Assembly (NCBI RefSeq): GCF_002803155.1 | Contig: NZ_NNBP01000020.1 | Location: 54,144-118,143 of the forward strand | Length of the DNA stretch: 64,000 bases | Source of the DNA: Streptomyces sp. CB02959 | Lineage (GTDB): Bacteria > Actinomycetota > Actinomycetes > Streptomycetales > Streptomycetaceae | Direction: 5' to 3' | Part shown: piece by piece, positions 34,624 through 42,001 of the stretch | How the letters are laid out: the number at the start of each line of letters is the position of its first letter | Numbering within the stretch: the first letter of the stretch is position 1 | Program-made: the position numbers and the translations under genes | Notes under the pieces: model-generated | What the model saw: the letters and a program-made list of their open reading frames with translations, nothing else | The model's database searches: none | Told to the model about the DNA's origin: nothing

Positions 34624-35172
34624 CTACCCCTCCCGCGCCTGCCGCTCCTCGTCCACCAGCGCGAAGGCCGTCTTGCCGTCCAGGGTTTCGCGGACGATGT
34701 CGGCATGGCCGGCGTGCCGGGCGGTCTCCTCGATCAGGTGCAGCACCAGCCACCGCATCGACTGCCGGGCGTCCTTCGGGAACCACGAAGCCGGGGGCAG
34801 CGGGAAGGTGTCGTCCAGGCTCGGCACGGAGCGGATGAACTCCTCCGTCTCGGCCGCGACCTTGTCCCAGAACTCCAGCATCCCCTCGACGGTCTCGCCG
34901 TCCTGCAGCTGGAAGCCCAGGTGCCAGGTGCTCTGATCGAGCTGGATGGCGTGCTCCCGCTGCTGCGCGAGCTCCAGCCAGCGCTGCTCGACCTGCGCGA
35001 CGTGCTTGACCAGCCCGCCCAGGGACAGCTCGCTGGCGCTCGGCTGCGCCTTCGCCTGCTCGTGGGTCAACCCCAGGACCGCCCGCCGCAGCCCGCCGCG
35101 CTGCGCCTCCAGGAAGGCCAGCAGCGCCCCGCGCTCGTCACCGGAAGTCTCGGTCTGAACAAAAGTGGGCAT
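34624..35172 (-). CDS. DinB-like DUF664 protein
   Basis: 182-residue four-helix DinB-fold protein (DUF664). Potential metal ligands are His in LGGLVKHVAQVEQRW near 57 and the pair in ETARHAGHADIVRETLDG near 150-154. Members of this superfamily include thiol (mycothiol or bacillithiol) S-transferases and many uncharacterised proteins. It lies 92 bp upstream of the PadR gene on the same strand. Confidence 0.83.
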   Translation of the reverse strand: MPTFVQTETSGDERGALLAFLEAQRGGLRRAVLGLTHEQAKAQPSASELSLGGLVKHVAQVEQRWLELAQQREHAIQLDQSTWHLGFQLQDGETVEGMLEFWDKVAAETEEFIRSVPSLDDTFPLPPASWFPKDARQSMRWLVLHLIEETARHAGHADIVRETLDGKTAFALVDEERQAREG

Positions 35173-35335
35173 GGGTTCCGCCTTTCGTCACGCCTGCGGC
35201 AGGACGCCGCGGGCTGGCCGGCACCGGGCCGTCCGGCCGTTTTCCGACACCTTCCACGCTAGGGAGCAGCTAGGACGGTTGGTGTCCTAGATCCCCGCGG
35301 ACCGCCCGTGTGCCGCCACGGATTCCCGCCCCGCC

Positions 35336-36793
35336 TCAGAGCGGGAACGGCGTCCGCCCGTGCTGGATCGACACCCACTTCTGCGTGGTGAACGCCTCGA
35401 CCGTGGACTCGCCGTTCAGCCGCCCGATACCGGAGAACTTCTCCCCGCCGAACGCCACCTGCGGCTCGTCGTGCACCGTCCCGTCGTTGACGTGGACCAT
35501 CCCGGTCTCGATGCGCTGGGCGATCCGCACCCCGCGCTCCACATTGGCCGTGTGCACCGCGCCGCTGAGCCCGTACGGGGTGTCGTTGGCGATCCGCACC
35601 GCCTCGTCCTCGCCGTCGAACGGCACCAGCAGCGCCACCGGCCCGAACAGCTCCTGGCCGTGCAGGGCGGAGTCCGCGGGCAGCCCGGCCAGCACGCTCG
35701 GCTCGACGAGGTTGCCCTCCGTACGGCCGCGCAGCAGCGCCGTGGCGCCCTCGGCTATCGCCCGGTCCACGAGCGAGGTCAGCGCCTCCGCCTGGAAGGT
35801 GTTGATCAGCGGGCCGATCTGGGTGCGCGGATCACGCGGGTCACCGGTCCGCAGCGCCGCCACCCTGGCCACGAACTTCTCGGTGAACTCGGCCTCCACC
35901 GCGCGGTCCAGCAGCACCCGGTTGGCCGCCATGCAGACCTGCCCCTGGTAGACGAACCGGCTGAAGACCGCGGCGTCCACCGCGTAGTCGACATCGGCGT
36001 CGTCCAGCACGATCAGCGCGCTGTTGCCGCTGAGTTCGAGGACCACCCGCTTGAAGTGCCCGGCGCTGACCGCCGCGACGTGCCGGCCGACCTTGTCCGA
36101 GCCGGCGAACGAGATCACCCGCGGCACCGGGTGCTCGATCAGCGCGTCCCCGATCTCCGCGATGTCGGTGATCAGCACGTTGAGCAGGCCGTCCGGCAGC
36201 CCGGCTTCCTGGAACAGCCTGGCGATCAGCCCGCCGCCGGAGATCGGGGCGTTCTGGTTGGGCTTGATGACCACGGCGTTGCCCAGCGCCAGCGCCGGCG
36301 CCACGGACTTCAGGGAGATCAGGAACGGGAAGTTGAACGGGCTGATCACGCCGATGACGCCGACCGGCCGGGTGTAGACGCGGTTCTCCTTGCCGTCCAC
36401 CGGCGAGGGCAGTATCCGCCCCTGCGGCCGCAGGGCCAGCTGGATCGCCTCGCGGACGAACTCCTTGGCGAGCCGGACCTCGTACTCGGCCTTGATACGG
36501 GTGCCGCCGAGTTCGAGGACGAGCGTCTCGACGATCTCTTCCTCGCGCTCCTCGATCAGCCGCAGCAGCCGTTCGGTGACCTGCCGCCGTTCGTAGGGGT
36601 TCCGCAGCGCCCAGTCCCGCTGCGCCCGCTCGGCGGCGCGGTAGGCCGCGTCGACCTGGTCCACGCCGGCGACCGTGATCGACGCCAGCTTCTCCTGGTC
36701 GTAGGGGTTGAAATCGATGATGTCCCACGAGCCGCTGCCGGCCCGCCACTCACCGTCGATGAACTGGTAGGCCAGGTCTGCGAAGAAGGACAT
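35336..36793 (-). CDS. Aldehyde dehydrogenase, benzaldehyde dehydrogenase-like
   Basis: 485-residue NAD(P)-dependent aldehyde dehydrogenase. Motifs: GVIGVISPFNFPFLISLKSV near 143-162, NAVVIKPNQNAP near 170-181, catalytic Glu in VLELSGNSALIVL near 250 and catalytic Cys in YQGQVCMAANRVLLD near 286, FGPVALLVPF near 383. The sequence resembles vanillin/benzaldehyde dehydrogenases of aromatic degradation, but no such pathway genes are nearby. A run of nine G lies about 32 bp upstream of the start. The gene is downstream of the XRE regulator on the same strand. Confidence 0.9.
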   Translation of the reverse strand: MSFFADLAYQFIDGEWRAGSGSWDIIDFNPYDQEKLASITVAGVDQVDAAYRAAERAQRDWALRNPYERRQVTERLLRLIEEREEEIVETLVLELGGTRIKAEYEVRLAKEFVREAIQLALRPQGRILPSPVDGKENRVYTRPVGVIGVISPFNFPFLISLKSVAPALALGNAVVIKPNQNAPISGGGLIARLFQEAGLPDGLLNVLITDIAEIGDALIEHPVPRVISFAGSDKVGRHVAAVSAGHFKRVVLELSGNSALIVLDDADVDYAVDAAVFSRFVYQGQVCMAANRVLLDRAVEAEFTEKFVARVAALRTGDPRDPRTQIGPLINTFQAEALTSLVDRAIAEGATALLRGRTEGNLVEPSVLAGLPADSALHGQELFGPVALLVPFDGEDEAVRIANDTPYGLSGAVHTANVERGVRIAQRIETGMVHVNDGTVHDEPQVAFGGEKFSGIGRLNGESTVEAFTTQKWVSIQHGRTPFPL

Positions 36794-36860
36794 GGCATCC
36801 CTACTCTGTGCGGCACTGCTCTGCGGGGGGGGGCTGATCCGGCGTCATCCTACTGCCGGG

Positions 36861-37724
36861 TCAAGTGAGTTGGAGTAGACCACGCAGAAGATCCCTGGTC
36901 GCGGCGGGATCCGGGCTGTCCTCCTGCAGTCGCTCCATCGCCCGCTCGTACTGCGCGACCTCCTCCGGCTTGTCCACATAGAGGGCGCTGGTGAGCTGCT
37001 CCAGATAGACGACGTCGGAGAGATCCGACTCCGGGAAGCGCAGCATGGTGAACGCGCCGCTCTCCCCCGCATGCCAGCCGTAGTTGAACGGCACCACCTG
37101 GAGCCGCACGTTGGGCCGCTCCGAGATGTCGATCAGATGCTTCAACTGCCCCCGCATCACCGCCCGTCCGCCGTACTGGCGGCGCAGCGCGGCCTCGTCC
37201 AGGACGCAGTGCAGCTGCGGCGCGCGTTCCGAGATCAGCAGCTTCTGCCGCTCCTGGCGCAGCGCGACCCGGCGCTGGACGTCGGCGGCCGGCGCACCCG
37301 CCATACCGCCGGAGACCACGGCGTGCGTGTACTCCTCGGTCTGCAACAACCCGTGGACGAACTGGACTTCGTAGGCGCGGAGGAGCGATGCGGCTCCCTC
37401 CAGGCCCACATACGTCTGGAACCACCCGGGAAGCACATCGCCGTAACTGTGCCACCAGCCCGCGACGTTCGCCTCCTTGGCCAGTGAGAGCAGCGCCTCG
37501 CGCTCCTGCTCGTCGCTCACGCCGTAGAGCGTGAGGAGATCTGCGACATCGCGTGCCTTGAAGCTCACCCTGCCCAACTCCATGCGGCTGATCTTCGATT
37601 CGGACGCACGGATCGAGTAGCCGGCCGCTTCACGGGTTATCCCGCGCGACTCACGCAGCCGGCGGAGCTGAGATCCGAGCAGGATCCGCCGCACCACCGA
37701 CCCGCCCGACTCACTTGCGGACAC
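36861..37724 (-). CDS. XRE-family regulator with DUF5753 domain
   Basis: 287-residue DNA-binding protein. An N-terminal helix-turn-helix (about 12-70: LRRLRESRGITREAAGYSIRASESKISRMELG) is followed by the DUF5753 domain (about 90-270), typical of the large WhiJ-like family of Streptomyces. Such proteins act with a DUF397 protein and an anti-sigma-like ATPase, which are the next two genes to the right. GTG or ATG start at 37724 gives the usual N-terminus. It is divergent from the ATPase gene and probably binds the 27-bp repeats described nearby. Confidence 0.92.
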   Translation of the reverse strand: MSASESGGSVVRRILLGSQLRRLRESRGITREAAGYSIRASESKISRMELGRVSFKARDVADLLTLYGVSDEQEREALLSLAKEANVAGWWHSYGDVLPGWFQTYVGLEGAASLLRAYEVQFVHGLLQTEEYTHAVVSGGMAGAPAADVQRRVALRQERQKLLISERAPQLHCVLDEAALRRQYGGRAVMRGQLKHLIDISERPNVRLQVVPFNYGWHAGESGAFTMLRFPESDLSDVVYLEQLTSALYVDKPEEVAQYERAMERLQEDSPDPAATRDLLRGLLQLT

Positions 37725-37899
37725 CTCTCTGACCCTCCCGTGACCCCACCCCGTCCAACAGTGGGCCGCAGTCTGCCACGTCCAGGCTTCGTTGAGTGCT
37801 CATCTGGTTACTGATATGTGCAGCCCCCGCAAGCCCTCCACAAGAAATCACAGGAAGAATACGGCGCTTATGTGGCCAGCCCTACGCAATCGCGTCAGC

Positions 37900-37926
37900 T
37901 GCACGTGCATCTGCCCTTGCATCTGC
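37900..37926 (+). promoter_or_regulatory. 27-bp operator-like repeat, copy upstream of the ATPase gene
   Basis: Begins TGCACGTGCATCTGC and contains GCATCTGC twice, 12 bp apart. It matches the copy at 38971-38997 (opposite strand) at 25 of 27 positions. It lies 114 bp before the ATPase start, in the same orientation relative to transcription as the other copy is to its own gene. Confidence 0.75.
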
Positions 37927-38039
37927 CCTACGCATTGGGAACCATAGGCGTCGCACGCATGCACGCTCGTGAAAGATCCGCCAGATCCCCGGCTGACCGG
38001 CCTGGGTCATGACGTCCGCGAACGCCAGGAGTGCCTCGC

Positions 38040-38549
38040 ATGGGGACCAAGGTTTCGACCATGCTCGATTTCGAGCCGTTATGGCAGGGCTTCCCTCCCG
38101 TCGACCCCTTGGCCGTCTCCGGATCCGTGTCCTGCCCGCTCCCGCCCCGCTACGAATCGGTCGGCGGCGCCCGCAGGTTCACCCGCGAAACGCTCATCGG
38201 CTGGGACCTGGAAGACCTCTTCGACGGCGTCGCCCTGGTCGTCTCCGAACTCGTCACCAACGCCCTGCGGCACGCGGTCCTCGCCGCCCCGGAGCACCCC
38301 GGGTTCGGCGCGGACTTCACCGACGGCTGCCTGCCCGCCCGGCTCCATCTGATGCGCTGGTCCTCCCGGCTGGTGTGCGCGGTCCGGGACCCCAGCGACG
38401 CCTCACCGGAGGCCGGCGAGGCGGACTCCGCCGACGAGTCGGGCCGCGGGCTCTACCTGGTGGACTCCTTCAGCGACAGCTGGGGCTGGCACCGGCTGTC
38501 CGGCGGCCGGCACGGCAAGATCGTGTGGGCCCTCTTCCGGCTGCCGTGA
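38040..38549 (+). CDS. ATP-binding anti-sigma-factor-like protein (HATPase)
   Basis: 169 residues from the ATG at 38040, with AGGAG 8 bp upstream. A single GHKL ATPase domain resembling the SpoIIAB/RsbW kinases: ALVVSELVTNALRHAV near 65-80 (N box) and SADESGRGLYLVDSFSDSWGW near 131-151 (G2-like). In Streptomyces, proteins of this type are encoded beside XRE-DUF5753 and DUF397 genes, as here, and affect development and antibiotic production. No sigma factor gene is adjacent. The loop LAAPEHPGFGADFTDGCLPA is an insertion typical of the group. Confidence 0.9.
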   Translation: MGTKVSTMLDFEPLWQGFPPVDPLAVSGSVSCPLPPRYESVGGARRFTRETLIGWDLEDLFDGVALVVSELVTNALRHAVLAAPEHPGFGADFTDGCLPARLHLMRWSSRLVCAVRDPSDASPEAGEADSADESGRGLYLVDSFSDSWGWHRLSGGRHGKIVWALFRLP

Positions 38550-38587
38550 CGGCCGCGGCACCACCCGTCCGACCGCCCTCATACGTC

Positions 38588-38613
38588 GGGCGCCCGCACT
38601 TTCGCGGGCGCCC
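38588..38613. terminator. Intrinsic terminator between convergent ATPase and DUF397 genes
   Basis: Perfect 10-bp stem GGGCGCCCGC/GCGGGCGCCC with loop ACTTTC, followed on the plus strand by GTTTTCC. Confidence 0.88.
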
Positions 38614-38661
38614 GTTTTCCGTGTCCGGGCCGCGCCGACCGGCCCCGGAACCGCCGTGCGC

Positions 38662-38901
38662 TCAGTCGCGCACCAGGTGGTCGAACTCCCCGTCCTTGAT
38701 GCCCAGCAGCATCGCCTCGACCTCGGCCGGCGTGTAGACCAGCGCCGGACCGTCCGGGAAACGGGAGTTGCGCACCGCTACGTCGCCCCCGGGCAGCTTC
38801 GCGAACTCCACGCAGGAGCCCTGCGAATTGCTGTGCCGGCTCTTCTGCCATGTCACATCGCGGAGATCCGCTGCGGCCATGCCGTTGTATGCGTGGGGCA
38901 C
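38662..38901 (-). CDS. DUF397 protein
   Basis: 79-residue DUF397 protein with the family core VTWQKSRHSNSQGSCVEFAKL near 16-36 and VAVRNSRFPDGPALVYTPAEV near 41-61. DUF397 proteins pair with XRE-DUF5753 regulators, in some cases as antagonists, an arrangement likened to toxin/antitoxin or WhiJ-type switches. The GTG at 38901 is preceded by GAGAG. Its promoter region carries the second copy of the 27-bp repeat and a TTGACA hexamer (38938-38943). Confidence 0.92.
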   Translation of the reverse strand: MPHAYNGMAAADLRDVTWQKSRHSNSQGSCVEFAKLPGGDVAVRNSRFPDGPALVYTPAEVEAMLLGIKDGEFDHLVRD

Positions 38902-38970
38902 AGGGCTCTCCCGGTGGTGAACGCGGTGGAAAACGGTGTCAACTGCCCGGGATCATAGCTGCGTTCACAT

Positions 38971-38997
38971 GCAGATGCATGCGCAGATGCACGTGCA
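38971..38997 (-). promoter_or_regulatory. 27-bp operator-like repeat, copy upstream of the DUF397 gene
   Basis: Read on the minus strand it begins TGCACGTGCATCTGC, as does the copy at 37900-37926, and lies 70 bp before the DUF397 start, 28 bp upstream of a TTGACA -35-like hexamer. The two copies are placed so that each has the same orientation to the gene it precedes. Confidence 0.75.
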
Positions 38998-39018
38998 CGA
39001 CAGGGGGTGCCGGGGCGG

Positions 39019-39532
39019 TCACATTTTGTTGAGCACCTTCCCCAAACCCTCCGTCACAATCGACCGCCAGCCGCCCCCCATGATGCGGTGCGCCTGCACC
39101 TGATACGGGTCGTCGGGGTCGAAGCCCTCGTGGACGAGGAAGAGACGTGTGCCGCGGCCTTCGGGTTCCAAGGTCCAGGTGAGGGTCCAGTCGGCGCGGT
39201 TGCGCTGCCCCTCGTCGGCGTCCCGCCAGCGCAGCCGCAGCATCCTTCCCCAAGCTCTTGAGGAGCAGGGGAGACCCCATCGGCTCGTAGCCGAGCACCT
39301 CGGCGACGACCGTGCCGGAGAAGTTGGTGTTCGGCCGGGGCGGCGTCCGCATCTCGTAGCGGTGGCCGACCTCCAGCCGGAAATCGCCGGGCATCATCCA
39401 CTGCGCGATCAACTCCGGCTCGCTCAGCGCCCGCCAGACCTTGGCGGGCGGATGTGGCAGGAAGTGGTCGAGGCGGATCGTCGTCGCGTCCGCCGGGTCG
39501 TCGTCGGGGACCGGCATGCCGTGGGTGTTCAT
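39019..39532 (-). pseudogene. AHSA1/SRPBCC-domain gene, frameshifted by a 37-bp insertion
   Basis: The N-terminal frame from 39532 reads TIRLDHFLPHPPAKVWRALS ... MMPGDFRLEVGHRYEMRTPP ... VVAEVLGYEPM, then runs into an unrelated tail. The correct C-terminal part continues in another frame as MLRLRWRDADEGQ ... WTLEPEGRGTRLFLVHEGFD ... LGKVLNKM, ending at 39019. Removing 37 bp (39245-39281) joins the frames as ...YEPMLRLRWRDADEG..., giving a protein of about 158 residues of normal length. The ATG overlaps the ArsR stop by 4 bp (ATGA), the classic ArsR-AHSA1 pair. The product is probably inactive unless a sequencing error or a split protein is involved. Confidence 0.85.
39241..39281 (-). mobile_element. 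Miniature palindromic insertion with 4-bp target duplication
   Basis: The inserted segment is bounded by CATC at 39241-39244 and again at 39278-39281. Between them are 33 bp forming an imperfect hairpin (TTCCCCAAGCTC, loop TTGAG, GAGCAGGGGAGA). Excision of one CATC plus the 33 bp restores the reading frame. I recall very similar short sequences scattered in Streptomyces genomes, but only this copy is seen here and no transposase is encoded. Confidence 0.75.
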
Positions 39533-39900
39533 TGCGCCTCTTCGTGGGGGATGCGGTCGAGCAGCTCGCCCAGGCCCGCGAGCTTCGCGCGCCAGAACCG
39601 CTCGTAGGGTCCGAGCCAGTCCTGCACCTCGCCGAGCGGCGCGGCCTCCAGGCGGTAGATCCGCTGCCGGCCGGCCCGCCGCTCGCTCACCAACCCCGCC
39701 TGACGCAGCACCTTCAGGTGCTCGGACAGGCTCGGCCGGCTCATCTCGAAGTGCTCGGCCAGGTGCTGGACGGGCTGCGGCCCGTCGTCGCGCAGCAGCC
39801 GGAGCACCTCGCGCCGGGTGGCATTGGCGAGCGCCGCGAAGACCCGGTCCTGATCCGGTGCGGACAGGAGGGGTGGCGGCGGTACGGGAGTGGCGTTCAC
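39529..39900 (-). CDS. ArsR-family transcriptional regulator
   Basis: 123 residues from the GTG at 39900. Winged helix about 15-100 with ALANATRREVLRLLRDDGPQPVQHLAEHFEMSRPSLSEHLKVLRQAGLV (abridged motifs NATRREVL, SRPSLSEHLKVLRQ) and wing ERRAGRQRIYRLE. No metal-binding Cys box is present, so it is of the ArsR group that pairs with AHSA1 (SRPBCC) genes rather than a metal sensor. It is translationally coupled to the broken AHSA1 gene. A large inverted repeat immediately upstream is its likely operator. Confidence 0.92.
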   Translation of the reverse strand: MNATPVPPPPLLSAPDQDRVFAALANATRREVLRLLRDDGPQPVQHLAEHFEMSRPSLSEHLKVLRQAGLVSERRAGRQRIYRLEAAPLGEVQDWLGPYERFWRAKLAGLGELLDRIPHEEAQ

Positions 39901-39913
39901 ACCCCCAAAATAC

Positions 39914-39954
39914 GTAGGAGATTCCCTACGCGTCAAACGTAGGGAATCTCCTAC
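39914..39954. promoter_or_regulatory. 17-bp perfect inverted repeat, ArsR operator
   Basis: GTAGGAGATTCCCTACG and its exact reverse complement are separated by CGTCAAA, 13 bp upstream of the arsR start codon. Each arm is itself a partial palindrome, so two dimers could bind. Such position fits autorepression. Confidence 0.85.
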
Positions 39955-40024
39955 CGATCACGAGGGGCGACGCCGGCCACCGCGAGCGCCACCCCCTCGG
40001 GCCTTGCGCCACCGCGTCACCGCA

Positions 40025-40261
40025 TCACCGCGAGGCGTACGGCAGCAGCGCCATCTCCCGGGCGTTCTTGATCGCACGGGCCAGCTGCCGCTGCTGCCGG
40101 GCGGTGACCCGGGTCACCCGAAGGCCCCGGATCTTGCCGCGGTCCGAGAGGAACTTCCGCAGCAGATCGGTGTCCTTGTAGTCGATATACGTGATCCCGG
40201 CCGCGTCCAGCGGGTTGGGACGGGGCACGGCCTTGCGCCGCGGGTCGTTCCGACGGGTCAT
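40025..40261 (-). CDS. rpsR: Zinc-independent 30S ribosomal protein S18
   Basis: 78-residue S18 paralogue (motifs YIDYKDTDLLRKFLSDRGKI and ITARQQRQLARAIKNAREMALLPY in outline). It has no cysteine, unlike zinc-binding forms, so it can replace the primary S18 when zinc is scarce. It is the last gene of the minus-strand arm of the Zur-type divergon, 93 bp after the CobW-family gene. The ATG start follows GAAAGC. Confidence 0.94.
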   Translation of the reverse strand: MTRRNDPRRKAVPRPNPLDAAGITYIDYKDTDLLRKFLSDRGKIRGLRVTRVTARQQRQLARAIKNAREMALLPYASR

Positions 40262-40354
40262 GACAGAGCTTTCTTCTCAGGGTGGAGGGACCGGTTCCGG
40301 GCGGGAAAACGGCCGGTTCCCGGGTGGCTCTCTACGGGCCGGCGGCCCAGGGCG

Positions 40355-41503
40355 TCACGACACAGGGTCGAGCAGGGCGTCGAAGGCCGGCGGCAGGCCC
40401 TTCCAGCCCGCCGGACCGCCCGCATATTCGGCATCGGTGAGCAGGCAGGACTCCAGCAGGGCGCGGAGCCCCTCGCGGTCCAGTCCGGGCGAGGTGAAGG
40501 TCAGGTACTGGCCCCGGTCGCCGTGCTCGGGGTGCCAGTCCAGCGCGGCCGCGGCCCGGCGCACCGGCGGCACCAACTCCCAGGCGGCGTCCGGCAGTGC
40601 GGCCAGCCACGGCCCGGCGTTCTCCACGCAGAGCGCGCCGCCCGCGGCGTCCCAGGCCAGCAGGGTGTCCGGCCGGTCGGCCAGCCAGAACCGCCCCCGG
40701 CTGCGCGCCGCCGCACAGGTCAGGTCCTCCAGTGCCGCGTAGAGCCGCTCCGGATGGAAGGGTCGGGCGCCGCGCCAGACGAACGTGCCCACGCCGGCCG
40801 CCTCGGCCTCCTGCGGCAGCAGCGCGCAGGCCGGGTGCTGCCGGCTCGCGGCGGCCTCCACGTCGAAGCCGGCCAGCGCGGCGGCGGCCAGCTCCTCGGA
40901 GTCCACGGCCACCTGGCGCGCCATCGGGTGCAGCTGCGCCAGCAGCGCGTGGTCGGCGTCGTCCGCGGCCTCCTCCCCGGTGGCCAGCGCCAGCACCGGT
41001 GCGTACTCCAGCTGCCGGGCCCAGGTGTCGGCGACCGTCCGCCGGTCGGAGGCGGCGGCCGCCAGCCCGGCCTCGGCCAGGTCGTCGCCGCAGCCGAGGT
41101 AGGGCAGCAGCAGCGCCGGGTCGACCGCCGTGATCACGCCGGTCAGCGCCAGGTTCGTGCTGCCGCACGAGGTGACCACCTCGGCCATCGCCTTCGGCTC
41201 GACCGAGTCCCACAGCTCGACGATCGCCAGCCGGCAGGTCCGGCCGGCGGCCAGCCGCTCCAGTTCGGGCACCAGGTCCTCGCGCAGCGCACAGCAGGCG
41301 CAGTCGTTGACCAGCGGTGCCTCCCCGGTGTCCAGCGTGCCGCCGGCGTCGCGGACGGTGCGCCGCACGGTGCCGTCGGCCGCGGAGGCCAGGTCGTGGT
41401 GGAGGGCGACGCTGCCGGGGACGGTCCGCAGCAGCCGCTCGACGGCGGCCCGCCGGGCGTCCGCGTGCAGCCCGCCCACCAGCACCACGCTCAGCCGCTC
41501 CAT
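40355..41503 (-). CDS. CobW/ZNG1-family protein lacking GTPase motifs
   Basis: 382 residues. It aligns with CobW-family metallochaperones: the conserved CxCC metal motif is present as NDCACCALREDLV near 68-80, and the C-terminal CobW_C domain (about 265-375) ends in the typical GWKGLPPAFDALLDP. The GTP-binding elements are gone: the P-loop position reads GGLHADARRAAV instead of GxxGAGKTT, the E-T-x-G-L-A-D-P loop is ELWDSVEP, and no NKxD is seen. It could still bind or hand over zinc without GTP hydrolysis. The ATG overlaps the rpmE stop, so it is made with the zinc-stress ribosomal proteins. Confidence 0.87.
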   Translation of the reverse strand: MERLSVVLVGGLHADARRAAVERLLRTVPGSVALHHDLASAADGTVRRTVRDAGGTLDTGEAPLVNDCACCALREDLVPELERLAAGRTCRLAIVELWDSVEPKAMAEVVTSCGSTNLALTGVITAVDPALLLPYLGCGDDLAEAGLAAAASDRRTVADTWARQLEYAPVLALATGEEAADDADHALLAQLHPMARQVAVDSEELAAAALAGFDVEAAASRQHPACALLPQEAEAAGVGTFVWRGARPFHPERLYAALEDLTCAAARSRGRFWLADRPDTLLAWDAAGGALCVENAGPWLAALPDAAWELVPPVRRAAAALDWHPEHGDRGQYLTFTSPGLDREGLRALLESCLLTDAEYAGGPAGWKGLPPAFDALLDPVS

Positions 41504-41757
41504 CAGCGGGCCCCGCGCTTGCCGTACCGGCGCTCGAACCGCTCGACCCGGCCGGCGGTGTCCAGCACCCGGGCGGCGCCCGTGTAGAAGGGGTGGCTCG
41601 CCGAGGAGATCTCGACGTCGATGACGGGATAGCTGTTCCCGTCCTCCCACTCGATGGTCTTGTCGCTCGTCGCCGTCGAGCGGGTCAGGAAGGCGAAGTC
41701 CCCGGCCCGGTCGCGGAAGACGACGGGTCCGTAGGCGGGGTGGATTCCGGGCTTCAT
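41503..41757 (-). CDS. rpmE: 50S ribosomal protein L31 type B
   Basis: 84-residue L31 type B without the CxxC zinc motif of the primary form; MKPGIHPAYGPVVFRD start and SSASHPFYTGAARVLDTAGRVERF block are standard. In Streptomyces and Bacillus this form replaces zinc-containing L31 under zinc limitation, releasing zinc. Second gene of the minus-strand arm, 5 bp after rpmG. Confidence 0.96.
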   Translation of the reverse strand: MKPGIHPAYGPVVFRDRAGDFAFLTRSTATSDKTIEWEDGNSYPVIDVEISSASHPFYTGAARVLDTAGRVERFERRYGKRGAR

Positions 41758-41762
41758 CGCGC

Positions 41763-41927
41763 TCAGCGCTCCTCTCGGAAGGTCACGTGCCGACCGACCA
41801 CGGGGTCGTACTTGCGCAGTTCCAGGCGGTCGGGGTCGTTGCGGCGGTTCTTGCGGGTGACGTACGTGAACCCGGTGCCGGCGGTGGACCGGAGCTTGAC
41901 GACCGGACGTATCTCGTTGCGGGCCAT
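41763..41927 (-). CDS. rpmG: 50S ribosomal protein L33, zinc-independent
   Basis: 54 residues from the ATG at 41927. The sequence MARNEIRPVVKLRSTAGTGF then YVTRKNRRNDPDRLELRKYDP has none of the four cysteines of the zinc form. First gene of the minus-strand arm, 16 bp from the Zur box. Replaces the Cys-type L33 in zinc starvation. Confidence 0.95.
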   Translation of the reverse strand: MARNEIRPVVKLRSTAGTGFTYVTRKNRRNDPDRLELRKYDPVVGRHVTFREER

Positions 41928-41943
41928 GCCAGGTAGTATACGC

Positions 41944-41958
41944 AAATGGTTTCCATTT
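41944..41958. promoter_or_regulatory. Zur box between the divergent ribosomal protein operons
   Basis: AAATGG-TTT-CCATTT dyad, an A+T island in G+C-rich DNA, extended by flanking TGAAAATGG on the minus strand and GCAAATGG on the plus strand. It matches the actinobacterial Zur box (TGaAAatnnnnaTTtTCA type, from memory). One site in a 74-bp divergent region would repress both operons when zinc is plentiful. Confidence 0.85.
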
Positions 41959-42001
41959 TCAATAAGCTCTGACAGAGCCCGACCACCGAAGGGACCGCAC
42001 C

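Noticed and set aside
38939..39243. Continuation of the AHSA1 frame past the insertion as a real C-terminus
   Set aside because: The tail is unrelated to the family, while the true C-terminus is found in the other frame after removing 37 bp.
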